The notes under the pieces were generated by a model. That model was not told the DNA's origin and did no database searches. It saw nothing but the letters and a program-made list of their open reading frames with translations. DNA of 64,000 bases, from assembly GCA_945901085.1 (NCBI GenBank), contig CAMDJV010000004.1, positions 54,154 to 118,153 of the forward strand. Direction: 5' to 3'. Positions 35,933 through 45,557 of this stretch are shown in pieces; within the stretch, counting starts at the first letter, position 1; the number at the start of each line of letters is the position of its first letter. The DNA comes from Rhodovarius crocodyli. GTDB lineage: Bacteria > Pseudomonadota > Alphaproteobacteria > Acetobacterales > Acetobacteraceae. Position numbers and translations under genes: made by a program.

Positions 35933-38026
35933 TCAAGCGACCTTACGTGCGCCTGAGTTCGCGAAGGACCCGCCTTCCGCCGCCAGGCGTTCGATCAGCG
36001 CGCAGGGTTTGAGGTTGGGGTCATTGGTGGCGGCGGCGTATTGGGCGAGTTTGTCGCGCACGGCTTTGAGGCCCATGCGGTCGGCCCAGAACATCGGTCC
36101 ACCGCGCCAGGCCGGCCAGCCGAAGCCGTTGCAGAAGATCACGTCGATATCGATCGCGCGCGAGGCGATGCCTTCTTCCAGGATCTTCGCACCTTCATTC
36201 ACCATCGGCAGCAGCAGGCGTTCGAGGATTTCGCTATCCTCGATCTTGCGACGGCGCACCTGCGATTTCTCGGCGAGGTCAAGGATAGTGGCTTCGACGA
36301 TGGGGTCCGGCAGGCGGGTGCGCTTTTCGTCATACATATACCAGCCCTTGCCGGTTTTCTGGCCGAAGCGGCCCAACGCCACCAGCGCGTCCGCGATGGG
36401 GGCGACGGTGCCGCGGGCGCGGCGCACGGCGGCGCCGATATCCAGCCCGGCGAGGTCACCCGTGGCGCAGGGCCCCATGGCCATGCCGTAGCCTTCCATC
36501 ACCCGGTCGATATCCTGCGGCAGCGCGCCTTCCATCAGCAGCGCTTCCATTTGCGGCCCGCGCTTGCCGGTGATGCGGTTGCCCACGAAGCCGTCGCAAT
36601 TGCCCACCACCACATTCAGCTTGTTGATGCGCTTGCCCACATCCATCGCAGTCGCAATCGCCGCCATCGAGGAGGCGCTGCCACGCACAATCTCCAATAG
36701 ACGCATCACATTGGCGGGCGAGAAGAAATGCATCCCCACCACCAGTTCCGGCCGTTTGGTGGCCGAGGCAATGGCGTCGATATCCAGGGTGGAGGTGTTG
36801 GAGGCCAGCACCACGCCCGGCCGCGCCAGCGCATCGAGCTTGGCGAAGATCTCCTTCTTGGCGCCCATATCCTCATAGATCGCCTCGATCACCAGATCGG
36901 CATCCTTCACCACGTCGAGCGTGGTGGAGCCTTTGAGCAGCGCCTTGCGCTTCTCAAATTCGGCCTGGGAAAGGCGGCCAGAGGTGACGGTGCGTTCCCA
37001 ATTGGCATGGCACTTGGCCAGGCCACGATCCAGCGCCTCTTGCGTCGTCTCCACCACCGTCACCGGCATGCCGACATTGGCGAAATTCATCGCGATGCCG
37101 CCGCCCATGGTGCCAGCGCCAATCACCACCGTGTTCTTCACCGGCAGCGGCTGGGTATCGGCGGGCATATCGGGCACGCGCTGGGCTTCACGCTCACCGA
37201 AGAAGATGTGGCGCAGCGCGAAGCTCTGCTCGCCTTCCACCAGGCGGGTGAATTGCTGGCGCTCGACCAGCAGACCCTCATCAAAGGCGGCGGTGAGGGC
37301 GGCGCGCACCGCGGTCACGCAGCCTTTGGGGCTTTCCTGGCCGCGGGCGCGCTTGAGCAGTGCTGCGGCCGCAGCGTCAAAGGCGGCCATATCGGCGCCT
37401 TCGATCTTGTCACGACGGTTGCGCGCCAGGGTGAAGCTGCGGCCACTCTTCGCCGCCTCGCGGGCCCAGGCGATGGCGCCCTGCTCCAGATCGCCATCGA
37501 TCACGGCATCGATAAAGCCAAGCTTGAGGGCCTCGCCCGCCCGCACCGGCTCGCCGGTCACGATGATCTTCAGCGCAGCCTCGCCGCCGATTAGGCGCGG
37601 CAGGCGCTGGGTGCCGCCCGCGCCGGGCACGAAGCCGCGCTTGACTTCGGGCAGGCCAAGCTGGGCCGAGGCCAGGGCCACGCGGGCATGGCAGGCCAGC
37701 GCCACTTCCAGCCCGCCGCCGAGCGCGCTGCCATGGATGGCGGCCACAATGGGGATCTTGCTGTTCTCGATCGCGTCAAACACCTCGGGCAGCGAGGGCG
37801 GCTGGCGGGGCTTGTTGAACTCGGTCATTTCGGCGCCGGCGGAGAACATCCGCCCCGTGCCGATCAGCACAATCGCCCGCGCCCCCTCGCGCGTGCAGCG
37901 CTGAATGCCGGCCAGCAGCCCCGCGCGCACGCCGGTGCGCAGGGTATTGACTGGCGGATTGGCAATCCGCAGCACATGCACATCGCCATCAAAGGCGTGC
38001 TCAACAAATTGCGCGTCGTCCTGCAT
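35933..38026 (-). CDS. FadJ/FadB-type enoyl-CoA hydratase/3-hydroxyacyl-CoA dehydrogenase
   Basis: 697 residues. N-terminal crotonase domain: SAGAEMTEF, HGSALGGGLEVALACHARVA and LGLPEVKRGFVPGAGGTQRL, with both catalytic Glu. Middle NAD domain: VVIGAGTMGGGIAMNFANVGM and GMHFFSPANVM. The C-terminal domain follows. It converts enoyl-CoA to 3-oxoacyl-CoA. Start at ATG 38026 removes an unsupported N-terminal extension. It is upstream of pimC/pimD-like genes and matches the role of PimF. Confidence 0.92.
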   Translation of the reverse strand: MQDDAQFVEHAFDGDVHVLRIANPPVNTLRTGVRAGLLAGIQRCTREGARAIVLIGTGRMFSAGAEMTEFNKPRQPPSLPEVFDAIENSKIPIVAAIHGSALGGGLEVALACHARVALASAQLGLPEVKRGFVPGAGGTQRLPRLIGGEAALKIIVTGEPVRAGEALKLGFIDAVIDGDLEQGAIAWAREAAKSGRSFTLARNRRDKIEGADMAAFDAAAAALLKRARGQESPKGCVTAVRAALTAAFDEGLLVERQQFTRLVEGEQSFALRHIFFGEREAQRVPDMPADTQPLPVKNTVVIGAGTMGGGIAMNFANVGMPVTVVETTQEALDRGLAKCHANWERTVTSGRLSQAEFEKRKALLKGSTTLDVVKDADLVIEAIYEDMGAKKEIFAKLDALARPGVVLASNTSTLDIDAIASATKRPELVVGMHFFSPANVMRLLEIVRGSASSMAAIATAMDVGKRINKLNVVVGNCDGFVGNRITGKRGPQMEALLMEGALPQDIDRVMEGYGMAMGPCATGDLAGLDIGAAVRRARGTVAPIADALVALGRFGQKTGKGWYMYDEKRTRLPDPIVEATILDLAEKSQVRRRKIEDSEILERLLLPMVNEGAKILEEGIASRAIDIDVIFCNGFGWPAWRGGPMFWADRMGLKAVRDKLAQYAAATNDPNLKPCALIERLAAEGGSFANSGARKVA

Positions 38027-38114
38027 GGGCGCTGGTCCTTCCGTCCCGAAACTTCTTGTTGGCCGCATGACAAGCCGCGCGGCCGCACCTGTCAACCACG
38101 CCAGCCCAGATGGG

Positions 38115-38603
38115 TTATCGCTGAGCGGCCAGTGCAGCCTGGGCCTGGGCAAAGCCGCGCATGGAGAGCGGCAGCGTGATCTCACGCTGGCTCGCATCTT
38201 GGAAAATGAGGCGGGCACCCGAAGGTTCGGCACGCAAACGGCGCATCAGCGCGTCATCAGCCTCGATGGTGGCAAAGCAGGCCTGTGGCACGCAGCGCTG
38301 ATATTGCAGCAGAATCGGCGCAGCATCGAGTACGAGGCGCACCCCCGCCGGCAATTGCACATCGAGCGGCAAAAACGCCGTGACGAGCAAAGGCGCCTGT
38401 GGGTTGACCCGGCCCAGAACGATCGCCGCCAATGGCCGGCGTTCCTGATTGGACAGCGTGGTCGCCACTTCGCAATTGCGCGGCGGGCCCACCACACATC
38501 GCAGCGACCAATCGCCAAAGCTGGCCACTGTGCGATCCTGCGCCATGGCGGGCATGGCCGTCAGCACGGCCAAAAGGCACGCCGTTACAATCCGCTCGCG
38601 CAT
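38115..38603 (-). CDS. IalB-like invasion-associated locus B family protein
   Basis: 162 residues. A signal peptide (MRERIVTACLLAVLTAMPAMAQ) is followed by the family blocks FGDWSLRCV and GRVNPQAPLLVTAFLPLDVQLPAGVRLVLD, and paired cysteines (YQRCVPQACFA). IalB was named in Bartonella. In environmental alphaproteobacteria it is a periplasmic protein of unknown role. Confidence 0.85.
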   Translation of the reverse strand: MRERIVTACLLAVLTAMPAMAQDRTVASFGDWSLRCVVGPPRNCEVATTLSNQERRPLAAIVLGRVNPQAPLLVTAFLPLDVQLPAGVRLVLDAAPILLQYQRCVPQACFATIEADDALMRRLRAEPSGARLIFQDASQREITLPLSMRGFAQAQAALAAQR

Positions 38604-38623
38604 CAGCCATATCGCCCCTTGGT

Positions 38624-39490
38624 TCAGCCCAGAATGGCCAGCAGCTTGGAAAGCTCCGGCACCGCTTCCAATTCGGCGCGGCCCGTCCGCTCGAAGGCCT
38701 TGTATTCTCTCTCGATGAAATCTTCCAGCGGGAGATGGTTCGTCTCGCCCCTTGGGCCGTGTTTGAACACCGTGCTGCCCTCCAGCCCCAGGCGCCGGGC
38801 CAATGGCGGCAGGAGCGGATGCGCCGCATGCATCGCCAGGTCATCGATGATCGCATCGGGGTCGATTGTCGCGCGCTCATCCACCAGGCCGGCCATGCGG
38901 CACATCGCCAAGCCCAGATCGGCGAAGGCCCAGCTCTTTGGATGGTTGAGGCTGTGCATGAAGCAGCCGCGCGCCATCCAACGGTCGAAGAAATGGTCAA
39001 TGCCGATATTGAAATGCGCGAAGAGTTCAACGGCTAGGGCCCGCTCATGCGCGAAGGTCTCGAAATAGCCCAGGCGGCCGAAGACCAGCGCATTGTACAG
39101 CGCCATGGTCTGCCGCACCGAACGGCCAGTGAGGAAACCTCCGATAGCGATGCGCGAATGGTAATGATGGGTGGGTCCGTCAAGAAAGCCCGAAGCCGTC
39201 GTGATATAGACCGTATCGGGGTGAAAGCCGGCAAAGCTGAAACTCGGCAGGATCGTCAGCACCCGCACGCTGGCGGCCAGCCTATCGGTGGCCAGGGGCC
39301 CCATCTCGTCAGGCATGAAGATCGACAGCACATGGTCGCAGGCGGCGCAGGAGGCCGCCACCGCCTCACGCGTCATTGGATCGGCCATATGGCCGACATC
39401 ATAATTCTCCACCACGGCCGAGGGCAGGGCATGGCGGACCACATTGCCCAACATCCTGTTCTGGCAAGTGAACACGATGCCAATCTTCAT
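38624..39490 (-). CDS. WcbI-like polysaccharide biosynthesis protein
   Basis: 288 residues starting MKIGIVFTCQNRMLGNVVRH, resembling the GNCQ motif of WcbI-type acetyltransferase-like proteins. HMADPMTREAVAAS and PHHYHS-like histidine clusters follow (GPTHHYHSRIAIGGFLTG). WcbI of Burkholderia takes part in capsule synthesis and binds CoA. It overlaps the GSCFA gene by 4 bases, so the two act together. The family call is moderate. Confidence 0.65.
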   Translation of the reverse strand: MKIGIVFTCQNRMLGNVVRHALPSAVVENYDVGHMADPMTREAVAASCAACDHVLSIFMPDEMGPLATDRLAASVRVLTILPSFSFAGFHPDTVYITTASGFLDGPTHHYHSRIAIGGFLTGRSVRQTMALYNALVFGRLGYFETFAHERALAVELFAHFNIGIDHFFDRWMARGCFMHSLNHPKSWAFADLGLAMCRMAGLVDERATIDPDAIIDDLAMHAAHPLLPPLARRLGLEGSTVFKHGPRGETNHLPLEDFIEREYKAFERTGRAELEAVPELSKLLAILG

Positions 39491-40584
39491 GGCCCCGGCC
39501 CCGTGGCCAATAGATCCTCCTCGCAGATGATCCTGGCGCGGGCGTCATAGGCCGCCCGCTCCTCATCGCTGAGGGGGGAAGCGGCGGCGTTCAGCGATGG
39601 GGCGGGCATGGCGGCAGGTACAGCCGCCGCGGCCTCGCCCCCGCTCAGCATATGCCGGTTGAACAGCGCCATGACCTGCGCCACCCCCAGCGGGCTGACC
39701 GAACGCAGATCGGCCTCAAAGGCCCCGGGGGCATTCACCGGTGCGGTCACGATCTCATAGGAGGGAAAATAGCAGACCCGTGCATAGCGTTCGCGCATCA
39801 TCTCGGCCGCGAGCCGAAGCGTGGCCTTGCTCAGCGTATTGCTGATCATCACATGGCGCGGCTCATAAGTCGCGGCCAGCGCCACCGGCGAGACGGTGAA
39901 GATGAAGCGAACCTGCGGGTTGACCATGCAGATATCGGCCAGGACCTCTTCCAGATCCTGCCAAATCTCGTTCAGGCCGAAATTATGGAACGACGCCGCG
40001 CTGGCGCCCTGGGTGACACCCAGCACGCCCGGGGGCACCGGCAGCGCCATGCCATCCTCGCTCAACCATGCCTCGGTCAGTCCAAGGGTGAAGACGAACA
40101 CCGTGCAGGTTTCGAACATCTCCCGCACGGCGGCGAAATGCGCCTCGCGCGCATCGCTTACCGCCCCGGCACTGGCCAGGCCAAGCCCGCCCTCGCCCAG
40201 CATCTGCGGCCGAAACGGGTCAACATAGCACCCGCTCGGCAGCCGCCAGACCGCGTCGCGCGGCCGCACCAGCCCATAGGCACGCAGCAGCAACTGCCGC
40301 AATTGCCGGGCGGTGTAGATATTGCCAAAGCGCGCCGAGAAGGGGCTGTCACCCTCGCCCACCTCGGTTTGCAGAAAATTGAAGCCGGCGCCGGCCAGGT
40401 TGCGGGCAATATGTTGGGCGAAACATGAACCGGCAGCGGCCACACGGTCCTGCGGGCCAATCCGGAAGGGCAATTCGCCCACCGGATCAAAGCCGCCCCC
40501 GGCCAAGCCGGTGGCCCCGGCATGGCAGACGGATGCACGCCAGAAATGCCGCGCCGGCAAGGAGCGGTATGGGTGCTCCTGCAT
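39487..40584 (-). CDS. GSCFA-domain protein
   Basis: 365 residues. AAAGSCFAQHIARNL (about residues 51-65) is the eponymous motif, with the Ser expected to act as an SGNH-type nucleophile. FTLGLTEAWL and the late SVSPLGVAQVMALFNRHM are family features. GSCFA proteins are thought to be acyl-esterases or transferases on polysaccharides. It is coupled to the WcbI-like gene downstream. Confidence 0.85.
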   Translation of the reverse strand: MQEHPYRSLPARHFWRASVCHAGATGLAGGGFDPVGELPFRIGPQDRVAAAGSCFAQHIARNLAGAGFNFLQTEVGEGDSPFSARFGNIYTARQLRQLLLRAYGLVRPRDAVWRLPSGCYVDPFRPQMLGEGGLGLASAGAVSDAREAHFAAVREMFETCTVFVFTLGLTEAWLSEDGMALPVPPGVLGVTQGASAASFHNFGLNEIWQDLEEVLADICMVNPQVRFIFTVSPVALAATYEPRHVMISNTLSKATLRLAAEMMRERYARVCYFPSYEIVTAPVNAPGAFEADLRSVSPLGVAQVMALFNRHMLSGGEAAAAVPAAMPAPSLNAAASPLSDEERAAYDARARIICEEDLLATGPGP

Positions 40585-40628
40585 GGCTCAGCGCCCCGAC
40601 GGCCTGGCCGCCACCATTGGATGAGCGC

Positions 40629-41246
40629 CTACCAACGGCGGGTTGGGCCGCAATCGAGATGGATGAAACCATCGCGCCGATACAGCCCCACACCGCCCAA
40701 CTGCATCTCCGCCGCGACCCGGGCCAGTTGCAGCGAGGCTCGGCCGGGCAGTTGCACATCCGCCGCCATGCCCGACATATGCAGCGAGACGCGGCTGACA
40801 CGGCGCGATTGCCGGGCGCGGGCCGCATTGGTCTCGGGCGCGCGGTAGCCGGAAATCACCAGCCAATTCTCATCCGAACCCATCCGGGCCTGCACCGCGG
40901 CCAGCACGTCGAATAGCCGCGGGTCCATCGGCGTGGCCTCCTCCATGCCGGGGTCGCGCAGCACCCAGTCCAGTTGGCGCAGCGCCTGGCTCTCATAGCG
41001 CCCATCGCGCCAATAAACGCCTTGGAAATTCTCGCCCGTCTGCACCCGGCGAACCCCCAGCGCGCGCGCGCCACCGCCCAAGGCCTGCGCCACGGCCGGC
41101 GCGGCGGCCAGGGAGGCCGCGGCCACGCCACCGACGGCAGCGGCGAAGAGCCCGCGCCGGCCCAGCGCCGGCTGGCCCTCACAAGCCGCGTCCTGCGCCT
41201 CACAAGCCGGGCAGGAATGGCTCCAGGGAGACCGGAAGAGGCCCAT
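40629..41246 (-). CDS. YcbK-like DUF882/M15-family peptidase
   Basis: 205 residues. The N-terminus has four cysteines, then LGRRGLFAAAVGGVAAASLAAAPAVAQA, a possible twin-arginine signal. The mature domain has VISGYRAPETNA, SLHMSGMAADV and a C-terminal FIHLDCGPTRRW, which are the zinc ligands of the D-Ala-D-Ala peptidase-like fold. The ATG lies 3 bases after the L,D-transpeptidase stop. Both should act on peptidoglycan. Confidence 0.87.
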   Translation of the reverse strand: MGLFRSPWSHSCPACEAQDAACEGQPALGRRGLFAAAVGGVAAASLAAAPAVAQALGGGARALGVRRVQTGENFQGVYWRDGRYESQALRQLDWVLRDPGMEEATPMDPRLFDVLAAVQARMGSDENWLVISGYRAPETNAARARQSRRVSRVSLHMSGMAADVQLPGRASLQLARVAAEMQLGGVGLYRRDGFIHLDCGPTRRW

Positions 41247-41248
41247 AC

Positions 41249-42751
41249 TCAAGCCCTCGCCGCCATGGGCCGGGCGGGGCCGCGCTCCATGGCGCGCCAA
41301 TAGGCCTCGTCATGGCCATAAAGATCAGGGCGAATACGCACCTGGCCATTTTCAACCACGGTGGTGCGATAGATCAGCCGCACGCTGGGCTGCCGGCGCA
41401 GGGCAATGCCAAAGGTGCGCCCATCGCTCACGCTGCGGGCCATGCGGTTGCGGTCCCAGCCCTCCATCCCTTCAACCGCCATGGCCAGGAAATCCATCGG
41501 CCGGCCGAGGCGCACACAGCCCGAGGAGAAGGCGCGTTCGGAGCGGGCAAAGAGATGCCGCTCGGGCGTGTCATGCATGAAGATATCTTCGCTATTGGGC
41601 ATGACGAATTTGATCCGGCCCAGAGCATTCGCCTCGCCTGGATCCTGGCGCATGGTGAAGGGGAAATTGGTGCGGCTGTAATTGCGCCACTCCACCGTGG
41701 TGGGGTCAACCTCCACCTGCTCGCCATCCACCCGCTGGAAGATACGGGTGCCGTTGCGGACCAATGCCAGAGGGTTGCGCTGCAGCAGGGGCAGCTTGTC
41801 CTCCACCGCATTGCGCACCGGCACCCCCCAGGGCGGGTTGAACTGCACGGAGGTCAGCCGGGTGGTGAGCAGCGGCGTGGCGCGCTGCGGCCGGCCGATA
41901 ATCACCGGCATCTCGAGCACGACCTTCTGCCCCTCATACACATGCAGCATGAAATCGGGGATATTGACCTCGATGCGGCGCTCACGGCCGGGCTCCGGCG
42001 CGGCGCGGCGCAGATCCATGGCGATGCTCAGCGCGCGCACATCCATCGATGCCGTGCGGTTGAGCGCCATCTGGGTGCCCGCACCCACCCGGCCATCCGC
42101 CTCAAGCCCGGCGGCATTCTGGAAGCGACGCACCGCCTCGGCCAGCACGTCATCATACATATTGGGCTCGGCCACCGGCGCCGCCGCCACCACCGGGTCA
42201 GTCGCAGCAAGGCGGGCGCGCAGCGCCGGCACACGGTCAGAAAAACGGCCGGGCTCGATAATGCCGCCGGTGGGCACGGCGGGCAGTGCGCCGCGGGCCT
42301 CGCGCGCGCGCGCCTCAGCCATCGCGGCGCGCAGCGCGGCCTGGCCTGCTGGCAGATCGGCGGCGCGGCTGATCACCTGGGCAGGCTCGGCGCTGCCGGC
42401 CAATTCACTCATCCAGCCATTGAGCGGCAAAGCGGGCGTGTCGCGGCGAATATCAACCCGCCCCGGCGGGGCCATGGCGCGGCCATGCAGCAGGTCAGTC
42501 AGCGCCTGGCGGGCGGCATTATGGGTGGCGGATTGGAAGCCGGCCGGGTCACTCATCGCCGCCTCACGCGCGGGCAGGCCGTACCAGGTAGGGTCGAGCC
42601 CATCAGCATCCAGGCCGCGCAGGCGCTCATGCAAACGCATGATAGGCTCAGGCACGGCGGACCATTCTGCGCGGGCGGGCCGGGCCGCGCTGAAAGCCAG
42701 CGCCGCAGCACTTCCCAGCATCAGGCGGCGGTCAAGTTTGGTGGAGGGCAT
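41249..42751 (-). CDS. L,D-transpeptidase (YcbB/LdtD type, YkuD domain)
   Basis: 500 residues. A Tat-like or Sec signal (MPSTKLDRRLMLGSAAALAFSAARPARAE) precedes a peptidoglycan-binding helix bundle (AVRRFQNAAGLEADGRVG), then a YkuD domain (VNIPDFMLHVYEGQKVVLEMPVIIG ... HDTPERHLFARSERAFSSGCVRLG) with the catalytic Cys in SSGCVRL. It makes 3-3 crosslinks or anchors proteins to peptidoglycan. The ATG at 42751 sits behind AAAGGT. Confidence 0.9.
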   Translation of the reverse strand: MPSTKLDRRLMLGSAAALAFSAARPARAEWSAVPEPIMRLHERLRGLDADGLDPTWYGLPAREAAMSDPAGFQSATHNAARQALTDLLHGRAMAPPGRVDIRRDTPALPLNGWMSELAGSAEPAQVISRAADLPAGQAALRAAMAEARAREARGALPAVPTGGIIEPGRFSDRVPALRARLAATDPVVAAAPVAEPNMYDDVLAEAVRRFQNAAGLEADGRVGAGTQMALNRTASMDVRALSIAMDLRRAAPEPGRERRIEVNIPDFMLHVYEGQKVVLEMPVIIGRPQRATPLLTTRLTSVQFNPPWGVPVRNAVEDKLPLLQRNPLALVRNGTRIFQRVDGEQVEVDPTTVEWRNYSRTNFPFTMRQDPGEANALGRIKFVMPNSEDIFMHDTPERHLFARSERAFSSGCVRLGRPMDFLAMAVEGMEGWDRNRMARSVSDGRTFGIALRRQPSVRLIYRTTVVENGQVRIRPDLYGHDEAYWRAMERGPARPMAARA

Positions 42752-42887
42752 AGGCAACTACCTTTGCAACCGGAGGCTCAATGCGACCGCAGGGCTGAAA
42801 AAATACCAGCCCCAGGGCGGAATACCGCGATTCACCCCACAGCGCCAAGTGTTGACGTGTAACGCGCTGATAAGAGAGGCTCTGCAA

Positions 42888-44222
42888 ATGGAAACAACAG
42901 CCCCCATCGCCGCCGCCGCCCTCAGGGCGAATTCCAGCCTCGATGCGGCTTTGGCCGATGCCCATGCCCGCTACGCCGCCGCCCGGCCGCGCAGCGCGGA
43001 AATCCACGCCAAAGCCCGCGCCTCACTGGCCGGGGGCAATACCCGCTCGGTGCTGTTCTACGCCCCCTTCCCCACCGCCATGGCGCGGGGCGAGGCGGCG
43101 CGGCTTTATGATATGGATGGCCGCGAATACATCGACGCCCTGGGCGAATACACGGCGGGATTGTTTGGCCATTCGGAGGCGAGGATCATCACCGCGGTAA
43201 AGGCCGCGCTCGATGGCGGCATCAACCTCGCTGCGGTGGGCGAGAAGGAGGGCGATTTCGCCGCCCTGCTCTGCGCCCGCTTCCCCGCGCTGGAATTGGT
43301 GCGCTTCACCAATAGCGGCACTGAGGCGAATATGATGGCGCTCGCCGCCGCGCGCGGCTTCACCGGCCGCAATGACGTGATGGTGGCACGCGGTGGCTAT
43401 CATGGCGGGGTGATGACCTTCGCCAGCGAGAAAAACGCGGTGAATGTCCCCCTGCCGCTGCATTTCATGGATTACAATGATGCTGCAGGGGCGGCGGCGC
43501 AAATTCGCGCATTGGGGCCGCAATTGGGCGCGGTGCTGGTGGAGCCCATGCTGGGCTCGGGCGGCTGCATACCGGCCAGGCGGGAATTCCTCGCTGCCCT
43601 GCGTGAGGCCTGCTCGGAAACCGGCGCCCTGCTGATCTTCGATGAGGTGATGACCTCCCGCCACAGCGAGGGCGGCATGCAGGCGCTGCTGGGCGTCACG
43701 CCGGATTTGACCACATTGGGCAAATACATCGCCGGCGGCATGAGCTTTGGCGCCTTTGGCGGCGCCGCCGATATCATGGCGGTGTTCGATGGCCATAAGC
43801 CCGGCGCCCTGCCGCATGCGGGCACCTTCAACAACAATGTCTGGTCGATGGCGGCCGGCTGCGTGGCGATGGGCGAGATCTTCCTTGGCCCGGTGGTGGG
43901 CGCGCTATTTGCCCGGGGTGAGGCGCTGCGCGCGGGCCTGAACGCGGCCTGCGCAGGGCTGCCCATGCAATTCACCGGCCTGGGCAGCATGATGAGCGTG
44001 CATTTCCGCGAGGGCCAAATCGAGCGCCCCTACAAGGCCAGCCCGCGTGACGAGGCGCTGCGCGAATTGTTCTTCTTCGACATGCTCGAAGCCGGGATTT
44101 ACATCGCCCGGCGCGGCATGATGGCGCTGAGCCTGCCGATCACCGATGCCGATACCGCCGCCATCACGGCCGCGGTGCGCGAATTCGCAGCGCTGCGGCG
44201 GCCACTGCTGACCGCCGGGTGA
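42888..44222 (+). CDS. class III aminotransferase (glutamate-1-semialdehyde aminomutase-like)
   Basis: 444 residues. The PLP lysine lies in LTTLGKYIAGGMSFGAFGG, and RFTNSGTEANMMALAAARG is the phosphate-binding loop. The fold resembles HemL. Alphaproteobacteria make ALA by the C4 route, so a HemL role is unlikely; a beta-amino acid or D-amino acid transaminase/aminomutase is more probable. GAGAGG lies before the ATG. It is divergent from the L,D-transpeptidase gene and adjacent to amino-acid catabolic genes. Confidence 0.85.
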   Translation: METTAPIAAAALRANSSLDAALADAHARYAAARPRSAEIHAKARASLAGGNTRSVLFYAPFPTAMARGEAARLYDMDGREYIDALGEYTAGLFGHSEARIITAVKAALDGGINLAAVGEKEGDFAALLCARFPALELVRFTNSGTEANMMALAAARGFTGRNDVMVARGGYHGGVMTFASEKNAVNVPLPLHFMDYNDAAGAAAQIRALGPQLGAVLVEPMLGSGGCIPARREFLAALREACSETGALLIFDEVMTSRHSEGGMQALLGVTPDLTTLGKYIAGGMSFGAFGGAADIMAVFDGHKPGALPHAGTFNNNVWSMAAGCVAMGEIFLGPVVGALFARGEALRAGLNAACAGLPMQFTGLGSMMSVHFREGQIERPYKASPRDEALRELFFFDMLEAGIYIARRGMMALSLPITDADTAAITAAVREFAALRRPLLTAG

Positions 44223-45557
44223 TCACCGCCGGGCCGACCAGACAGACGCCCGCACCGCCGAGGCCGCCAGCGCGCCATAGGCGGTGATGCCCAGCGCCAC
44301 GGCGAGAAAATGCCCTTCAATGCCCATGCCCAGCTCATTGGCCAGGAGATGGCCGCCCAGCACCGCAATGCCCAGGCGTGATAGCCCCGCCACCACCGGC
44401 CAGCGCATCCGCCCAGCCCCCATGGCCGCGAAATACATCGCCATACCCAGGCCAAAACCGGCAAAGGCGGGGCCGATAAAGGCCAGCGCCAGGCCGGCAA
44501 TGGCCTGCACCTCGGCATCGGAGGCAAAAAACCCGGCAAAACGCTGCGGCGCCAGCGCCACCGACAGCCCCACCACAGCGCAGACCAAAAAGGCCATGCC
44601 ACCACCCACCCAGGCGGTGCGCCGGGCCAATTCCCAATTGCCCGCACCCGCCGCGCGGCCCACCAGCGCGGTCAGCGCCGAGCCCACGCCAAAGGCCAGC
44701 GGGATCATCAGAAATTCCAGCCGGGCCGAGACGCCATAGGCCGCCACCGCCACCGGGCCATAGGATTTCAACTGCGCGGTGACCAAAATGGTGGTGAGAT
44801 TGGCCACCGTCGCCAAGGCGCAAGCCACCGCCCCCACCGCCAAAATCCGGCGGAACAGGGCCGCCTGAAACGGCACAAGCAGGCTAGGCCGAAAACCCGC
44901 CGCCCCGCGCATCACCACCCAGCCCATCATCAGCGCCGCCCCCCACATGGCCAGGCCAAAGCCCAGCCCCAGGCCTGCCATGCCCAGGCCCAGGGGCTCG
45001 GCCAGCAGCCAGCCCAGGGCGGGGAAGACCAGCCAGGCCATGGAATTGATCCGCGCCGCCAGCCCATGCCGCCCCGCGCCGCGCAACACCGAGGCCAAGG
45101 TATTGGCCAGCCAGGCCGGCACCGCCCCCAGGCCAAAAAACGCGACGGCATAAGGCACAGCCTCAGCAGCCGCCTCCGGCCCACCAATCGCGGTGAAAAT
45201 GGGCCGGGGGAACACCACCATGGCGAGAATGAAAGCGGCAGCGAAGAGCATGGCGATGGTGAGTGCATGCAGCACCATCGCGCTCGCCTCATCCGGCCGC
45301 TTCGCCCCCAGCGCGCGGGCGATGGCCGAGACCACGCCGCCTCCCATCGCTCCCGCACTCATCTGGCCCAGCAGCAGGGTGAAGGGCAGCACCACGGCGT
45401 AACCGGCCAGCGCCTCCCGCCCCAGCCTGGCTGCGACCACCGTCTCCACCAGCACCGCCCCGGCTTGCAGCAGCGACTGCATGGTGGTGGGCACAGCAAG
45501 GGTCAAAATGGCGCCGGCCACGGAGGCATAGCCCAGCCGGGGGGCGGCGGCACTCAC
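44223..45557 (-). CDS. MATE-family multidrug/Na+ efflux transporter
   Basis: 444 residues with 12 hydrophobic helices. Typical motifs are VPTTMQSLLQAGAVLVETVVAARLG and GVGSALTALVGRAAGAGN. I start it at GTG 45557, which overlaps the stop of the D-amino-acid dehydrogenase-like gene (GTGA). The substrate is unknown. Its stop abuts the aminotransferase stop with no spacing. Confidence 0.85.
   Translation of the reverse strand: MSAAAPRLGYASVAGAILTLAVPTTMQSLLQAGAVLVETVVAARLGREALAGYAVVLPFTLLLGQMSAGAMGGGVVSAIARALGAKRPDEASAMVLHALTIAMLFAAAFILAMVVFPRPIFTAIGGPEAAAEAVPYAVAFFGLGAVPAWLANTLASVLRGAGRHGLAARINSMAWLVFPALGWLLAEPLGLGMAGLGLGFGLAMWGAALMMGWVVMRGAAGFRPSLLVPFQAALFRRILAVGAVACALATVANLTTILVTAQLKSYGPVAVAAYGVSARLEFLMIPLAFGVGSALTALVGRAAGAGNWELARRTAWVGGGMAFLVCAVVGLSVALAPQRFAGFFASDAEVQAIAGLALAFIGPAFAGFGLGMAMYFAAMGAGRMRWPVVAGLSRLGIAVLGGHLLANELGMGIEGHFLAVALGITAYGALAASAVRASVWSARR

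Noticed and set aside
38027..38233. Upstream extension of the fadJ-like gene
   Set aside because: The crotonase domain starts at the ATG 38026 (MQDDAQFVEHAF); upstream residues overlap ialB and have no family match.
41682..42887. N-terminal extension of the aminotransferase
   Set aside because: It would overlap the L,D-transpeptidase gene antisense. GAGAGG and ATG at 42888 give a normal-length protein.
42888..44222. Calling the aminotransferase hemL
   Set aside because: Alphaproteobacteria normally use ALA synthase, and the gene context is catabolic and not tetrapyrrole synthesis.
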